In this document: in pieces, positions 18,382 to 26,914 of the stretch
How positions within the stretch are numbered: position 1 is the first letter of the stretch
How the letters are laid out: every line of letters begins with the position of its first letter
Source of the DNA: a virus
Length of the DNA stretch: 30,375 bases
Virus record (IMG/VR): IMGVR_UViG_3300048838_000549
Span: 1 to 30,375 of that record
Strand: one strand, 5' to 3'
Position numbers and translations under genes: made by a program
The notes under the pieces: model-generated
Told to the model about the DNA's origin: nothing
Seen by the model: only the letters and a program-made list of their open reading frames with translations
Database searches by the model: none

Positions 18382-19716
18382 ATGGCTCAAGTAATTTCTT
18401 TATCCGATGCAGCAACACTCTCTAACAATATGTTAGTTGAAGGTATCGTTGCCGACATCATTTCTGTTGACGACTGGTTTAAACACTTACCATTCGTAGT
18501 TTTTGAAGGTCTAGCTTATACCTTCACTCGTGAGAAACGTTTAGCTAAGGCTGACTTTGCTTCTCCTGGGACAAATTTGAACGCTGCCAAATACCAAGAT
18601 GGCGCTTCATTTGAAAGCGTAAACGTCAATCTTTCTGCTATCATCGCTGATATTATCATCGACGGTCAGATTGAAGACCAATTCTCAGAAACTAACGACC
18701 AATTACAGGTCCAAATTTCTGCGAAAGCAAAACAAATCGCTCGTATTTATATGAATGCTATCATCAATGCTCGACGTGGCGGTTCGCTCGTTCAAGCAAA
18801 CAACGGACCTATCGGCATCGCTGACCGTTTCAATGGTATGTCTTCTATTTTGGATGCAGAGCAAGGTAACGTCGATGACGTAAATCACCCATTCTACAAC
18901 GGCGGAGCTGCTACACAGTCTCTTGAACTTGTAGAAGATGATGCGTCTTCTTCTCGTTCTGGCCTTCCTGGACGTGTTTTCACGTTGGAAGACCTTGATG
19001 ACTTGGTTGACCGTGTTACTGGTTCTAAACCTGAATTTTTGATGATGAACGCTCGAGAGATTCGTACTCTTCGTACATTGTTGAGAAACACAGGCGGCGG
19101 AACTGATGCTTATATGATTCAACAATCTGGATTGGGTTCTGCTCGTCCTATGTTGATGTATCAAGACATCCCTGTTTTCCGTAACGACTTTATTTCTAAA
19201 GCCGACGCAGTGAACACAGCGTCTGTAACTATCTCTTCTATCTCAGACACTGATACACTCGTTGTATCTGCTGACCCTTCTACTGCCTTGGGCGGTGCTG
19301 CTAACGTTAAGCATCTGCTTATTCGCGGCCTTGACGGTGTTATGTACCGTTATGCGACTGTCGGTTTTGCTGGTGGAACAACTATTGACGTAACTGCTAC
19401 TGGTCAATTTTTTGACCCTGAGCAGAACAAAGTAGTTAGCCGAGTTGCGCTTAATGGCGGTAACTTTGCTGGTGTCACTACTGCCACTGTTGCAGAGCGA
19501 TTAGATGGTTCATCTATCTATTCTGGCGCATGGGGAGAATTGAAAGGTTTAGTAGGTTTCACTTCTGCTAACAACGCTGGTTTAAAACTAGAGTATGTTG
19601 GTCCTCGTGAAAACGAAAATGCTTACCAATATCGTATGAAATGGTATTGCGGCTTTGACCTGTACAACCGATTAAGCCTCGGACGTATTAAAAACGTTTT
19701 GCCTCTTGGTTCTTAA
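18382..19716 (+). CDS. Major capsid protein (HK97 fold)
   Basis: This 444-residue protein has the HK97-type order. A helical N-arm is followed by an E-loop-like region (TREKRLAKADFASPGTNLNA), then a spine helix DDLDDLVDRVTGSKPEFLMM with nearby REIRTLRTLLRN, a P-domain loop (MYQDIPVFRNDFI), and a C-terminal A-domain ending YQYRMKWYCGFDLYNRLSLG. About residues 275-335 (NTASVTISSISDTDTLVVSA onward) look like an inserted beta domain. GC content at third codon positions is higher than in neighbours, as expected for a highly expressed gene. A strong terminator follows. Confidence 0.92.
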   Translation: MAQVISLSDAATLSNNMLVEGIVADIISVDDWFKHLPFVVFEGLAYTFTREKRLAKADFASPGTNLNAAKYQDGASFESVNVNLSAIIADIIIDGQIEDQFSETNDQLQVQISAKAKQIARIYMNAIINARRGGSLVQANNGPIGIADRFNGMSSILDAEQGNVDDVNHPFYNGGAATQSLELVEDDASSSRSGLPGRVFTLEDLDDLVDRVTGSKPEFLMMNAREIRTLRTLLRNTGGGTDAYMIQQSGLGSARPMLMYQDIPVFRNDFISKADAVNTASVTISSISDTDTLVVSADPSTALGGAANVKHLLIRGLDGVMYRYATVGFAGGTTIDVTATGQFFDPEQNKVVSRVALNGGNFAGVTTATVAERLDGSSIYSGAWGELKGLVGFTSANNAGLKLEYVGPRENENAYQYRMKWYCGFDLYNRLSLGRIKNVLPLGS

Positions 19717-19728
19717 TGATTAATTAAA

Positions 19729-19757
19729 GAGGGAGGCTTAACCGCCTCCTTCTTTAT
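19729..19757 (+). terminator. Intrinsic terminator after the major capsid gene
   Basis: GGAGGC (19732-19737) pairs with GCCTCC (19744-19749), extended outward by three more pairs including one G-U, around TTAACC. TTCTTTATA follows. It is well placed to lower expression of the genes downstream relative to capsid. Confidence 0.78.
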
Positions 19758-19761
19758 ACTT

Positions 19762-19774
19762 GCGGTAGAGCCGC
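19762..19774 (+). other. Leader stem-loop with TAGAG loop
   Basis: GCGG-TAGAG-CCGC, extendable with TTG/CAA around a bulge, lies 3 nt before the AAGGAG of the 19787 gene. It shares its loop with 14359-14373. Confidence 0.42.
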
Positions 19775-19786
19775 CAAGGAGATTTT

Positions 19787-20482
19787 GTGAGTGTATGGAC
19801 AACCAAATCACTAGAGAGTGATAGAAATTATATCGTTCTTCAACACACCCTTAAAGGTGTAAATTATATTGTCAATGGAATAAAGTTTAGAGAAAGTTAT
19901 GCCGTTGTAGAGAAGAACAGTAAAACTTATACAATGCTTAAAAGAATACCTGTTTTACGAGGTTCTAGAGAATACCCTCTTTCGTACCTTAAGAATCTAC
20001 CTTTTATAACAAGACTTGCTGATATCAAAATGGTCTATGGCCAAGACGTATATCGCCGATTTTTGGAAGAGGAAGATAAATCAAGAAAAACTGAAGCTTT
20101 GGTCCTTGAACAAGAGACTGAACTACTTAAGAATCTTGAAATTGAGAAACGAAAAGAAGATATCAAACTTAAAGAACAAATTGAACAGATTATCGAAGAA
20201 GCAAAAGCATCTGGAGAATCTCAGGAAGTAATTGAACAGCTTAAAGAAAATCTACCAGAAATTAAAAAATGCACAGCTTTTACTGAAAAAGGCGAACTTT
20301 GCGGAAGAGATTCCTTAGAGTACAGTCCAAGCAACTATTGCCACGTACACCTTTTTGAAGATAAAAAAATGTCTCAATTTGGAATTGAAGTTCCTAAGTT
20401 TATGGACAAAAAAGAACGTAAGTCTCTTAGAAATAAGATAGAAGACGTTTTGACTAAAGCCAAAAAACAAGGAAAATTCTAA
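19787..20482 (+). CDS. Coiled-coil virion-region protein with C..C..C..H zinc knuckle
   Basis: This 231-residue protein starts at GTG with AAGGAG 5 nt upstream. Residues 1-95 are alpha/beta, with LPFITRLADIKMVYGQDVYR. Residues 96-160 form a charged coiled coil. Residues 161-188 form a short zinc-type module, KCTAFTEKGELCGRDSLEYS then SNYCHVH, with C162, C172, C185 and H188. This resembles the small C-x8-9-C-x-C-x2-H knuckles (DUF5763-like) in other proteins. The C-terminus is basic. It sits in the head gene block, so a minor head or assembly protein is likely, but its function is not established. Confidence 0.72.
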   Translation: MSVWTTKSLESDRNYIVLQHTLKGVNYIVNGIKFRESYAVVEKNSKTYTMLKRIPVLRGSREYPLSYLKNLPFITRLADIKMVYGQDVYRRFLEEEDKSRKTEALVLEQETELLKNLEIEKRKEDIKLKEQIEQIIEEAKASGESQEVIEQLKENLPEIKKCTAFTEKGELCGRDSLEYSPSNYCHVHLFEDKKMSQFGIEVPKFMDKKERKSLRNKIEDVLTKAKKQGKF

Positions 20483-20613
20483 TGGCACGTCACTTAGCTT
20501 TAATAACTAAAAATGACAAAATAGTTAAAAAATTAAACTGGGAAAAATGTTTGTTAATTACAAACAGTATAGTACTAGCTTTAATTGCACTAAAGCTTTT
20601 TGGAGTATTATAA
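20482..20613 (+). CDS. 43-residue single-span membrane peptide
   Basis: The frame starts MARHLALITKNDKIVKKLNW. It has one hydrophobic helix, LLITNSIVLALIALKLFGVL, at the very C-terminus, preceded by lysines. It overlaps the previous stop by 1 nt (TAATG) and ends directly against the next ATG. It could be a small holin-like or assembly membrane peptide; no family can be assigned. Confidence 0.5.
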   Translation: MARHLALITKNDKIVKKLNWEKCLLITNSIVLALIALKLFGVL

Positions 20614-21264
20614 ATGAGCACTAAAGGTAACAGGTCGTCTGGAACACAGATTACCCCAAAAGGAGTCAATCAAGGCCAAGTCTTAGTTGACCCAAATACA
20701 GGTTTGCCTGTTACCGTTGTGACGGATAATCAAGGCAAACGTCGCCTTGCCGTCGATGCCAATGTTACGGCGTCAATAGGCAATATTAATGTAGATTTAG
20801 ATTTTAATGAAGATAGTGTTCAACTTGGAGACCCTAATTCAGGTTTTACATTAAAAATAAATAGTGACGGTTCAATAGATTGTAATGTTAAAGTCGATGC
20901 CGCTGACGGTGATAACGTCGCCATAAAAGATAGCAACGGCGACGAACTAAACATTAATCCTGACGGGTCCTTAAATGTAGTATTTAATCCACTTACGACC
21001 CCGAATATACAAAACATAACAACAGTTTTAGCTAATACAGAGTATTCGTACACTTTCCCTATAAACACTAAAAAGTTTAAAATTAGAGCAAGAGGAAATG
21101 CTAAATTACAATTAGCTTACACTTTGGGACAAACAATCACCAACTATATTACTATTGTTGCAGGAAATACTCATGAGGAGAGTGGTCTTTCTGTAACTTC
21201 TTTAACAGCCTATTTTATATCAAACAAAGCTGGAGAAGTAGTAGAGATATCAAGTTGGACATAA
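20614..21264 (+). CDS. Virion beta-repeat protein (fibre or decoration-like)
   Basis: This 216-residue protein starts MSTKGNRSSGTQITPKGVNQ. A repetitive, Asp/Asn-rich beta region follows (GNINVDLDFNEDSVQLG, NSDGSIDCNVKVDAADGDNV, GDELNINPDGSLNVVFNPL). A C-terminal beta-sandwich-like domain contains RARGNAKLQLAYTLGQTI. It shares a module with the next gene: a .GKR.LAVD.V element then NVDLDFNEDSV. GGAG precedes the ATG. A surface protein of head or tail is likely. There is no host-binding signature. Confidence 0.7.
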   Translation: MSTKGNRSSGTQITPKGVNQGQVLVDPNTGLPVTVVTDNQGKRRLAVDANVTASIGNINVDLDFNEDSVQLGDPNSGFTLKINSDGSIDCNVKVDAADGDNVAIKDSNGDELNINPDGSLNVVFNPLTTPNIQNITTVLANTEYSYTFPINTKKFKIRARGNAKLQLAYTLGQTITNYITIVAGNTHEESGLSVTSLTAYFISNKAGEVVEISSWT

Positions 21265-21282
21265 CAAAAGGAAATTAAAAAT

Positions 21283-21975
21283 ATGAAAGACCATTTAATT
21301 TTTGATACAACCGATGCTGACACAATCGCAGCAACGGATAGCGTAGGCGCGTATCTTAGAGCGTCAGATGGAACTCTCCTCACACACACAGACGTAGGCG
21401 GAAAGAAAGCCTTAGACGTGCGAGTGGCAGAGGGAATCAACGTAGAAGTTGACTTAAACTTCGCAGATGACTCAGTTACTGCGCATCAAGGTGGAACTTG
21501 GACAATCGACAGCATTACAAATGCAGTCACTGTTACAGCCACAAATTTAGATATCCGCGACTTAACCGCAGCTAGCGATAGCGTAGATTCTTGGTTAAAC
21601 GACGGAGCCGGTACCGCATTAACATCTACTTTAGTGAGCGGCAAGCAAGCATTAGATGTAAATATTGCAAACACTATTGCAGTAAATGATGCAGCTTTAG
21701 CAGACACGGCAATACTCAGTACTGCTAATCCTCTTGCAGTAGCAAACACTGCGGAATTAATTGTAGCGTCAGCATTAGCAAATAGAAAATACTTATTTGT
21801 ATACAATAACGCAAATACCAAGGTTTTTGTTGGTAGTTCTGGCGTTACTGAGGCTAACGGTTTCCCTCTTTCTCCAGGTTCATATATGGAACTTAGAGCT
21901 GGAGCGTCTTCTGCACCTTATTTTGTTGGACAGGCTGGAAAAACTCCAGAAATCCGAACTTTAGAATTAAGTTAA
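21283..21975 (+). CDS. Virion beta-repeat protein, paralogue of the preceding gene
   Basis: This 230-residue protein contains two copies of a module of about 70 residues: ATDSVGAYLRASDGTLLTHT then GGKKALDVRVAEGINVEVDL, and ASDSVDSWLNDGAGTALTST then SGKQALDVNIANTIAVND. The first copy ends in NFADDSV, as in the preceding gene. The C-terminal domain (LANRKYLFVYNNANTKVFVG, SPGSYMELRAGASSAPYFVG) resembles small phage beta-barrel caps. A strong terminator follows. Probably a fibre or capsid-surface protein. Confidence 0.7.
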   Translation: MKDHLIFDTTDADTIAATDSVGAYLRASDGTLLTHTDVGGKKALDVRVAEGINVEVDLNFADDSVTAHQGGTWTIDSITNAVTVTATNLDIRDLTAASDSVDSWLNDGAGTALTSTLVSGKQALDVNIANTIAVNDAALADTAILSTANPLAVANTAELIVASALANRKYLFVYNNANTKVFVGSSGVTEANGFPLSPGSYMELRAGASSAPYFVGQAGKTPEIRTLELS

Positions 21976-21985
21976 TATTCTTTAG

Positions 21986-22012
21986 GGGGAGATATTTTCT
22001 CCCCTTATTTTT
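21986..22012 (+). terminator. Intrinsic terminator
   Basis: GGGGAGA (21986-21992) pairs perfectly with TCTCCCC (21998-22004) around TATTT, followed by TTATTTTTA. It ends the capsid-surface gene group and is the strongest terminator in the window. Confidence 0.85.
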
Positions 22013-22021
22013 AGAGGACTC

Positions 22022-22231
22022 ATGAGCGAATTAAATTTTAATGAAGAAGATAAGCAGAAATTTGTAGAATTTTTGAATATGATAGCTAAGAATGCAGAAT
22101 TTAAGCTAGATACAACACAGATTATACAGTATTTCAAATTGCTATCACACGTCCAACAAAAAATATTACCTAAAATAGATGCTAATATTTTAGAAGTTAA
22201 AAGAGTAGTAAATTCTACTGAAAACAGTTAA
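22022..22231 (+). CDS. Small helical hypothetical protein
   Basis: This 69-residue, all-helical protein starts MSELNFNEEDKQKFVEFLNM and continues through LDTTQIIQYFKLLSHVQQKI. AGAGGA precedes the ATG, which follows the terminator closely. No family recognised. Short helical proteins in this position can be chaperones or connectors, but nothing specific supports that here. Confidence 0.62.
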   Translation: MSELNFNEEDKQKFVEFLNMIAKNAEFKLDTTQIIQYFKLLSHVQQKILPKIDANILEVKRVVNSTENS

Positions 22232-22239
22232 GGATTATT

Positions 22240-22545
22240 ATGTCAAGATTGTTAGATGGCCCAGCAAAACAGACAAAGGTTTCTGTAGGAACTGGAACTG
22301 CTGTAGAAGTAAAAGTAGGTGCTTCATCTTTCACTGACAGACAAGCAATTACTATACAGCCCACTGGAAAACTTAAAGTATATTTTGCAGACGAAGGTGA
22401 GACGCCCTCGGCAGCCACAGTCGCCGCAAATGGTTTTATTCATTTTAAAGATGCAAAAGAAACTTATGAAGCCGGTCCACAACAAAAAGTATTCATAGTA
22501 TCAGATACCGGAACTATTGATGTAGTGGTGTGCGAAAGAGCGTAA
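22240..22545 (+). CDS. Small virion-like beta protein
   Basis: This 101-residue protein starts MSRLLDGPAKQTKVSVGTGT. It is a compact beta fold (AVEVKVGASSFTDRQAITIQ, KLKVYFADEGETPSAATVAA, KVFIVSDTGTIDVVVCERA) much like the C-terminal caps of the 21283 protein (compare KVFVGSSGV). AAGGA precedes the ATG. Likely a decoration or fibre-associated protein. Confidence 0.62.
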   Translation: MSRLLDGPAKQTKVSVGTGTAVEVKVGASSFTDRQAITIQPTGKLKVYFADEGETPSAATVAANGFIHFKDAKETYEAGPQQKVFIVSDTGTIDVVVCERA

Positions 22546-22546
22546 T

Positions 22547-23329
22547 ATGTCAAAAGATAGATTCATACAAGTTGCTGGAACTGTTCCTTTTGATACTGTA
22601 GGTAATCATTTTTCTAGTACAAATGTGCAAGAAACAATTGAAGAAGCTAGAAAAACGGACTCCTTTTATACTCAAGCGACATCGGCCAGCACTCTAGTAA
22701 TGACTTCCGCGTTTCAAAAAGTAATACTATTTACTGGAACCGTATCAGGTCAAGTATTAAGATTGCCACCAGCAAATACAGTGCTCGTCGGCACCTGGTA
22801 TACAATAATTAATACTACAAATGACGATAGTATAGCGGTACAAGACGGTTCTTCTACTTTAATTTATACACTAGGCGCAGGCGAAGCTATTCAAGTATAC
22901 TGTTCTGATATATCTTCAGTTGCAGGAGTATGGACTAAAATAACTCCTTTAGCATTGTTCGGCAGTCAATATCAAACGGCTGGAACTGCTACAGAAACAA
23001 GCACAACTTCCGCTACGTTTCAAAATAAAGTGACACTAACGACAATATCTCTTCCAGCAGGAGATTATAGATTAAGTTGGTCTTTGCAATGGCGAGCTGC
23101 CAATGCAAATAGAGGTATAGGAATAAGAGTTCAAAGAGATGCTGTAGAATTAGCAAACTATACAAGATTTTCAGGAAGCGCGTCAGATGCTCCCCCTGAA
23201 AGCGGCTTTATTACTCTAACTGCACAAACAGCCGGAGTAAAAGTTTATACTTTAGATTTTAGAGTTGCCATAGGCTCCACAACAATTTTTGTTAAAAATT
23301 CTTACTTAGAACTTTGGAGAACTAGATAA
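22547..23329 (+). CDS. Tail or head fibre-like protein
   Basis: This 260-residue protein has HFSSTNVQETIEEARKTDSF (residues about 22-41), the NVQ.AIEE element common in phage fibre and baseplate-linked proteins. A beta repeat region follows (GQVLRLPPANTVLVGTWYTI), and the C-terminal jelly-roll-like domain is Thr/Ser-rich (SLPAGDYRLSWSLQWRAANA through NSYLELWRTR). The C-terminal domain could bind a receptor or trimerise. The precise location on the virion is unknown. It overlaps the next gene's start (TAATG). Confidence 0.7.
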   Translation: MSKDRFIQVAGTVPFDTVGNHFSSTNVQETIEEARKTDSFYTQATSASTLVMTSAFQKVILFTGTVSGQVLRLPPANTVLVGTWYTIINTTNDDSIAVQDGSSTLIYTLGAGEAIQVYCSDISSVAGVWTKITPLALFGSQYQTAGTATETSTTSATFQNKVTLTTISLPAGDYRLSWSLQWRAANANRGIGIRVQRDAVELANYTRFSGSASDAPPESGFITLTAQTAGVKVYTLDFRVAIGSTTIFVKNSYLELWRTR

Positions 23330-24105
23330 TGTCTTATTCATTTGACAAATTATGTAATTCTGCAAGATTAAAGCAAGAAATTGAAAATTCAACAATAACA
23401 GTCGCTTTGGATTACATCAATACTACCACTTCTCCAGAAAATACAACTATATTTTTTAAAGCCGAATTAGCTTTAGGAGAAGAAACAACATTAGAAGAGT
23501 TAGTAGAAAATCATACTAACATCCCATTACCTGACCAAGAAGTTATCTTTACTTTGGATACCCCTAAAGATACTGACGGCTCGCCTCTACAAAGAATCAA
23601 AGTTACGGCGACAGGTTGGAGCTATCAGCTTCATGGAGTAGAGTTTAAAACCTCACAATTATCTTCTATACACTCTAAAAAGGCTGATGGTACAGATTTT
23701 GGCTTCGCCAATATAAAATGTTATGACTCTGACAATGATTTAATAGAAACTCAAGAATTAGCAGATACCGACTGTGTAAAAACCGTAATCGACTGGGAAC
23801 CTACGCACGATTACGAAATAGTGGGTGGAATGTTTAAGTTGGCAAGTTTACCGGAAGTGGACGTCAGACTGTGGGTGATAGGTGTCCCTGATGTGCCCGT
23901 TGAATACGGCGGCAGTAAAGAATTCGTAACTTCGGTCAACATTAAGTATATAGGATTAGAAGAGGGTGTCCGCGCAGACGGCAGAGCCTCTAAATATCTA
24001 GCTCATAATGCACAGTATCATACAAATAAAATGCGGTTAGTATTAAAGCATCCAGCAGGATATAAACAAGATTTTCAAATGATATTTGAAATATTTAAGG
24101 CTTAA
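23329..24105 (+). CDS. Probable virion protein
   Basis: This 258-residue, beta-rich, acidic protein starts MSYSFDKLCNSARLKQEIEN. It contains TPKDTDGSPLQRIKVTATGW, a Gly/Val-rich middle (YEIVGGMFKLASLPEVDVRL) and a C-terminal basic helix-strand part (YHTNKMRLVLKHPAGYKQ). It lies between fibre-like and lysis genes. No family is recognised; a head-surface or fibre-attachment protein is the most natural guess from position and composition. Confidence 0.62.
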   Translation: MSYSFDKLCNSARLKQEIENSTITVALDYINTTTSPENTTIFFKAELALGEETTLEELVENHTNIPLPDQEVIFTLDTPKDTDGSPLQRIKVTATGWSYQLHGVEFKTSQLSSIHSKKADGTDFGFANIKCYDSDNDLIETQELADTDCVKTVIDWEPTHDYEIVGGMFKLASLPEVDVRLWVIGVPDVPVEYGGSKEFVTSVNIKYIGLEEGVRADGRASKYLAHNAQYHTNKMRLVLKHPAGYKQDFQMIFEIFKA

Positions 24106-24106
24106 T

Positions 24107-24601
24107 ATGGCAAATATATACGTTGGTTTTTCGTACCCCATAGAATTTAAGTTAGGAGCTTACGCGATTAAATCGTGGAGCGGAGTAGATTACTCTCATG
24201 TATATATTAGATTTGAAAGTAGTAATACAAAAGTACCTTCTAACGTATATCACGCTGCTCACGGAATGGTACATTTTATAGAGTTTGAAAATTTTAAGAA
24301 AAACAACAGAGTAATTAAAGAGTATACAATAGAACTTTCCGACGAAGATAGATTAGACATTTTGATTGAGTGTATGTATCTGAGTGGCGAAGGCTACGGT
24401 TATACAGAACTTATTAAAATATTATTTACAGATTTGGTTTACGGGGCGTTAAATAAAAATTTGATAACCAGTAATAGCAGAGGCTATATATGTTCAGAAT
24501 TAGTTGGAAAATTGCTAATTGATAAATTAAAACTAAGTTTTTCAAAGCCGACCCATCTACTAAAACCCGTAGACATAGATAACAAATTAAGAGATTATTA
24601 A
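24107..24601 (+). CDS. Permuted papain-fold (NlpC/P60- or YiiX-like) amidase, candidate endolysin
   Basis: This 164-residue protein shows the reversed catalytic order of permuted papain-like enzymes. A His comes early (SGVDYSHVYIRFE, H31) and the nucleophile late in RGYICSELVGKLL (C129, within the typical CSEL signature). VYHAAHGMVHFIEF and the Glu-rich helix DRLDILIECMYLSG lie between. Such enzymes cleave peptide or amide bonds. Placed right before the holin gene, it is a reasonable endolysin, though virion-borne or host-directed roles are possible. The ATG at 24107 is preferred; it follows the previous stop by 1 nt. Confidence 0.66.
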   Translation: MANIYVGFSYPIEFKLGAYAIKSWSGVDYSHVYIRFESSNTKVPSNVYHAAHGMVHFIEFENFKKNNRVIKEYTIELSDEDRLDILIECMYLSGEGYGYTELIKILFTDLVYGALNKNLITSNSRGYICSELVGKLLIDKLKLSFSKPTHLLKPVDIDNKLRDY

Positions 24602-24648
24602 AAATACCCCTCACACCATATAGGTTTGAATTACATTAGAGGTTAATA

Positions 24649-25047
24649 ATGAATGAGTGGCTTACAAAGCTTTTAATAGCTTCGTTAGCAGCTTTGGCTC
24701 CAATCCACATGGTAATGATTACCGTAGGATTCCTTATCTTTGCTGATTTGGTCACAGGAGTATGGGCAGCTAGAAAAAGGGGAGAAAAAGTATCATCTGC
24801 GGCATTGCGCAGAACAGTATCTAAAATAGTGATATATCAATTAGCCGTAATAAGCGGATTTTTGCTTGAGACTCACTTGTTAGATAAACTACTCCCAGTA
24901 GCTAAAATAGTAGCTGGAGTAATTGGTATGGTTGAGTTTAAATCTATTTTAGAAAACTCAAATACCATTGTGGGTGGAGACCTTTTCAAACTTGTTTTGA
25001 AAAAATTAGGGTCAGATAACGACCCAAAAAATAAACCACAGGAGTAA
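24649..25047 (+). CDS. Holin
   Basis: This 132-residue protein has hydrophobic helices at about residues 6-18, 20-40, 58-75 and 84-96. The element FADLVTGVWAARKRGEKVSS then LRRTVSK matches the D..TG..A..K....SS.....K region of the phage holin 4 (Cph1) family. Holins form membrane lesions that time lysis. The hydrophilic C-terminus (KKLGSDNDPKNKPQE) is cytoplasmic by analogy. AGAGG precedes the ATG. The amidase gene just upstream completes the lysis pair. Confidence 0.85.
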   Translation: MNEWLTKLLIASLAALAPIHMVMITVGFLIFADLVTGVWAARKRGEKVSSAALRRTVSKIVIYQLAVISGFLLETHLLDKLLPVAKIVAGVIGMVEFKSILENSNTIVGGDLFKLVLKKLGSDNDPKNKPQE

Positions 25048-25049
25048 TT

Positions 25050-25808
25050 ATGGCTCGTATCGTATCTTCGGTCGCTGGTACAAGAAGTGAGCCTAAAGAC
25101 GGTTACGCTTTTGTTCGCGGCACAACAGCTACCTTTAAAATAATTTTTACCAGTGAAGGACGACCTACCCAGGTTGACACTTTAACTGTACCGGTAGCTA
25201 GAATATTAAAACCTGTATTTTTGAGTCACTCTGGCAGCCCTATTCCAGAAGTAATAGCGTCTCTTAATGGAGTCCTTACGGGTGGACAAGAATTTGAATA
25301 TAGCTTTACATGGAACATTCCTCAAAACCTAGACCCGAGTGACGAATATATCGTTACTTATGAAGGTATTTTAGGTGGAATGACATTTGGCTTTGGAGAT
25401 GAATTTTTCGCAATAAACCATTCATCAGGTGTCGTCGGAACTAAAACTCCATCATTTGCAACAGCAGACGATGTGAGAAAAAAGAAGTTCAATATTGACG
25501 ACTACTTTCCTGAAATTTTTAAGAAAGATTTAGACTCTAGAAATAAGCTATTAGAAGACCATCTAAACGACGCAGCAGTAAGACTTAGAGAAGAACTGAG
25601 TTTACATAAGCAGCGCGGGTTTTCAGAAAATTATAGACTATTTTGTATATATTACACTATTTGGAGCATACTATTAGCTTCCAGAGGAGAAGACGGAAGT
25701 TCTGTTTCTGACCAAAATATTCAATTTTGGCGTGCGGAATGGGAAAGAATCTTGTCTCAAGAAAAACGTCAAAGTTTATTTCAAGGTCTTCCGCTGGGTC
25801 GTGGATAA
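25050..25808 (+). CDS. Neck or head-completion-like protein
   Basis: This 252-residue protein has an N-terminal Ig-like beta domain (residues about 20-120, with YAFVRGTTATFKIIFTSEGR and FEYSFTWNIPQNLDPSDEYI). A helical C-terminal half follows, with FNIDDYFPEIFKKDLDSRNK then YRLFCIYYTIWSILLASRGE. The helical part, rich in aromatic residues, resembles small head-tail connector proteins. With the next two genes it fills the neck position between lysis and sheath genes. The start is 2 nt after the holin stop. Confidence 0.6.
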   Translation: MARIVSSVAGTRSEPKDGYAFVRGTTATFKIIFTSEGRPTQVDTLTVPVARILKPVFLSHSGSPIPEVIASLNGVLTGGQEFEYSFTWNIPQNLDPSDEYIVTYEGILGGMTFGFGDEFFAINHSSGVVGTKTPSFATADDVRKKKFNIDDYFPEIFKKDLDSRNKLLEDHLNDAAVRLREELSLHKQRGFSENYRLFCIYYTIWSILLASRGEDGSSVSDQNIQFWRAEWERILSQEKRQSLFQGLPLGRG

Positions 25809-26911
25809 TGGTTAAATTCAAGTTTGATTCTAATACAGAAGTCGTAAAAGACTTAAAAAAGTTTAGAGAAGATATTAGTAATAATATTGTCTTTAAAGGT
25901 TTAGATGAAAGATTAGCTTCAGACGTGATGTTGCTTAAGAAGCAACTATTGAATGTAATTAACCAAGCAAAACCAGAAAAACCGACAGACCAAACAACTG
26001 TTACAGAACCTGAAGTTTTTGTCACAAAATCAGAAAGTGAATTAATAAAACACTTTACTGGACTAGACCCGAATGATATTAGAAAAAGTCAAGACTTCAC
26101 CAAACTCATAGAAGGTAAAGTCGCTTTTGTCCGCAAAGATAGAAATATGCTAGGAGATGACACCGCTCCTAGCAGAATGACACCAGGAGTAAGTTATAGA
26201 TTGGACATGAGCCAATACGATACCTTTGAATCTCAACACTCTAGAGCAATAGACTATTTTAATAACTCTCTATATGTCATTGAAGAGGGCGGCAAACGTA
26301 GAATATTTGCTAACCCTGGTGGACACGATTTAAGTAGATTTGTAAAGGTCGTCTGTACAAGAGAGCAGGGTGACACCGCCGCTGCTAGAAAACGTTTTGA
26401 AAAGTATAGAAACGGTAATAATAGAAGCCGCAATGCCGACACAGCAGGTTTCGCCGATTGGACACTGCAAAAAGAAGGCATAGAATATATTCGTAAAAAC
26501 TTTGTCGATTTAACAGATATTGTTGAAAAGATAAAAGAAGGTGACGAAGAAGAAGCTTTTAATATAGCGGCTCGCAAAGGAAGTCGGTCTGAACCAATTA
26601 GAGACTTTCAAGAAAAGTTGCAAGACATTAAGGATAGAAAAAATCTTAATCCTTCAACAGAAGCCTATCTGAATCTTGTTCGATTAGTTAAAAATTTAAA
26701 AATTCTAAAGAGAGTGTCTCCTAATATTAAAGTAGAATATTCTTTGGTTACTAATGACAACTCCTCTACTCAAGAAAACGACGACAAGTTTGTAGATAGT
26801 ATCAAAAACCACATTTATATGTGGGAAGTATCTCATCAAGAAAAATGGGTTAGTACGTTGTTAAGAAAAATCGACAAAATACTACAAAAATATACAACAA
26901 AGGAAACTTAA
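25808..26911 (+). CDS. Hypothetical neck/tail-completion-region protein
   Basis: This 367-residue, charged protein starts MVKFKFDSNTEVVKDLKKFR. It has a helical N-terminus (residues 1-60), a Thr/Glu linker, a central part with VSYRLDMSQYDTFESQHSRA and KRRIFANPGGHDLSRFV, and a helical C-terminus. The opening (KFKFD.N..V.KDLKKFRE) resembles minor tail proteins of the HK97 gp10 kind in style, but the protein is far longer. The ATG at 25808 overlaps the previous stop (TAATG). Tentative placement only. Confidence 0.58.
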   Translation: MVKFKFDSNTEVVKDLKKFREDISNNIVFKGLDERLASDVMLLKKQLLNVINQAKPEKPTDQTTVTEPEVFVTKSESELIKHFTGLDPNDIRKSQDFTKLIEGKVAFVRKDRNMLGDDTAPSRMTPGVSYRLDMSQYDTFESQHSRAIDYFNNSLYVIEEGGKRRIFANPGGHDLSRFVKVVCTREQGDTAAARKRFEKYRNGNNRSRNADTAGFADWTLQKEGIEYIRKNFVDLTDIVEKIKEGDEEEAFNIAARKGSRSEPIRDFQEKLQDIKDRKNLNPSTEAYLNLVRLVKNLKILKRVSPNIKVEYSLVTNDNSSTQENDDKFVDSIKNHIYMWEVSHQEKWVSTLLRKIDKILQKYTTKET

Positions 26912-26914
26912 TAT

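Noticed and set aside
18703-19164. Minus-strand open frames inside the capsid gene
   Set aside because: Long antisense frames are expected opposite a codon-biased gene; they have no start signals and no recognisable domains.
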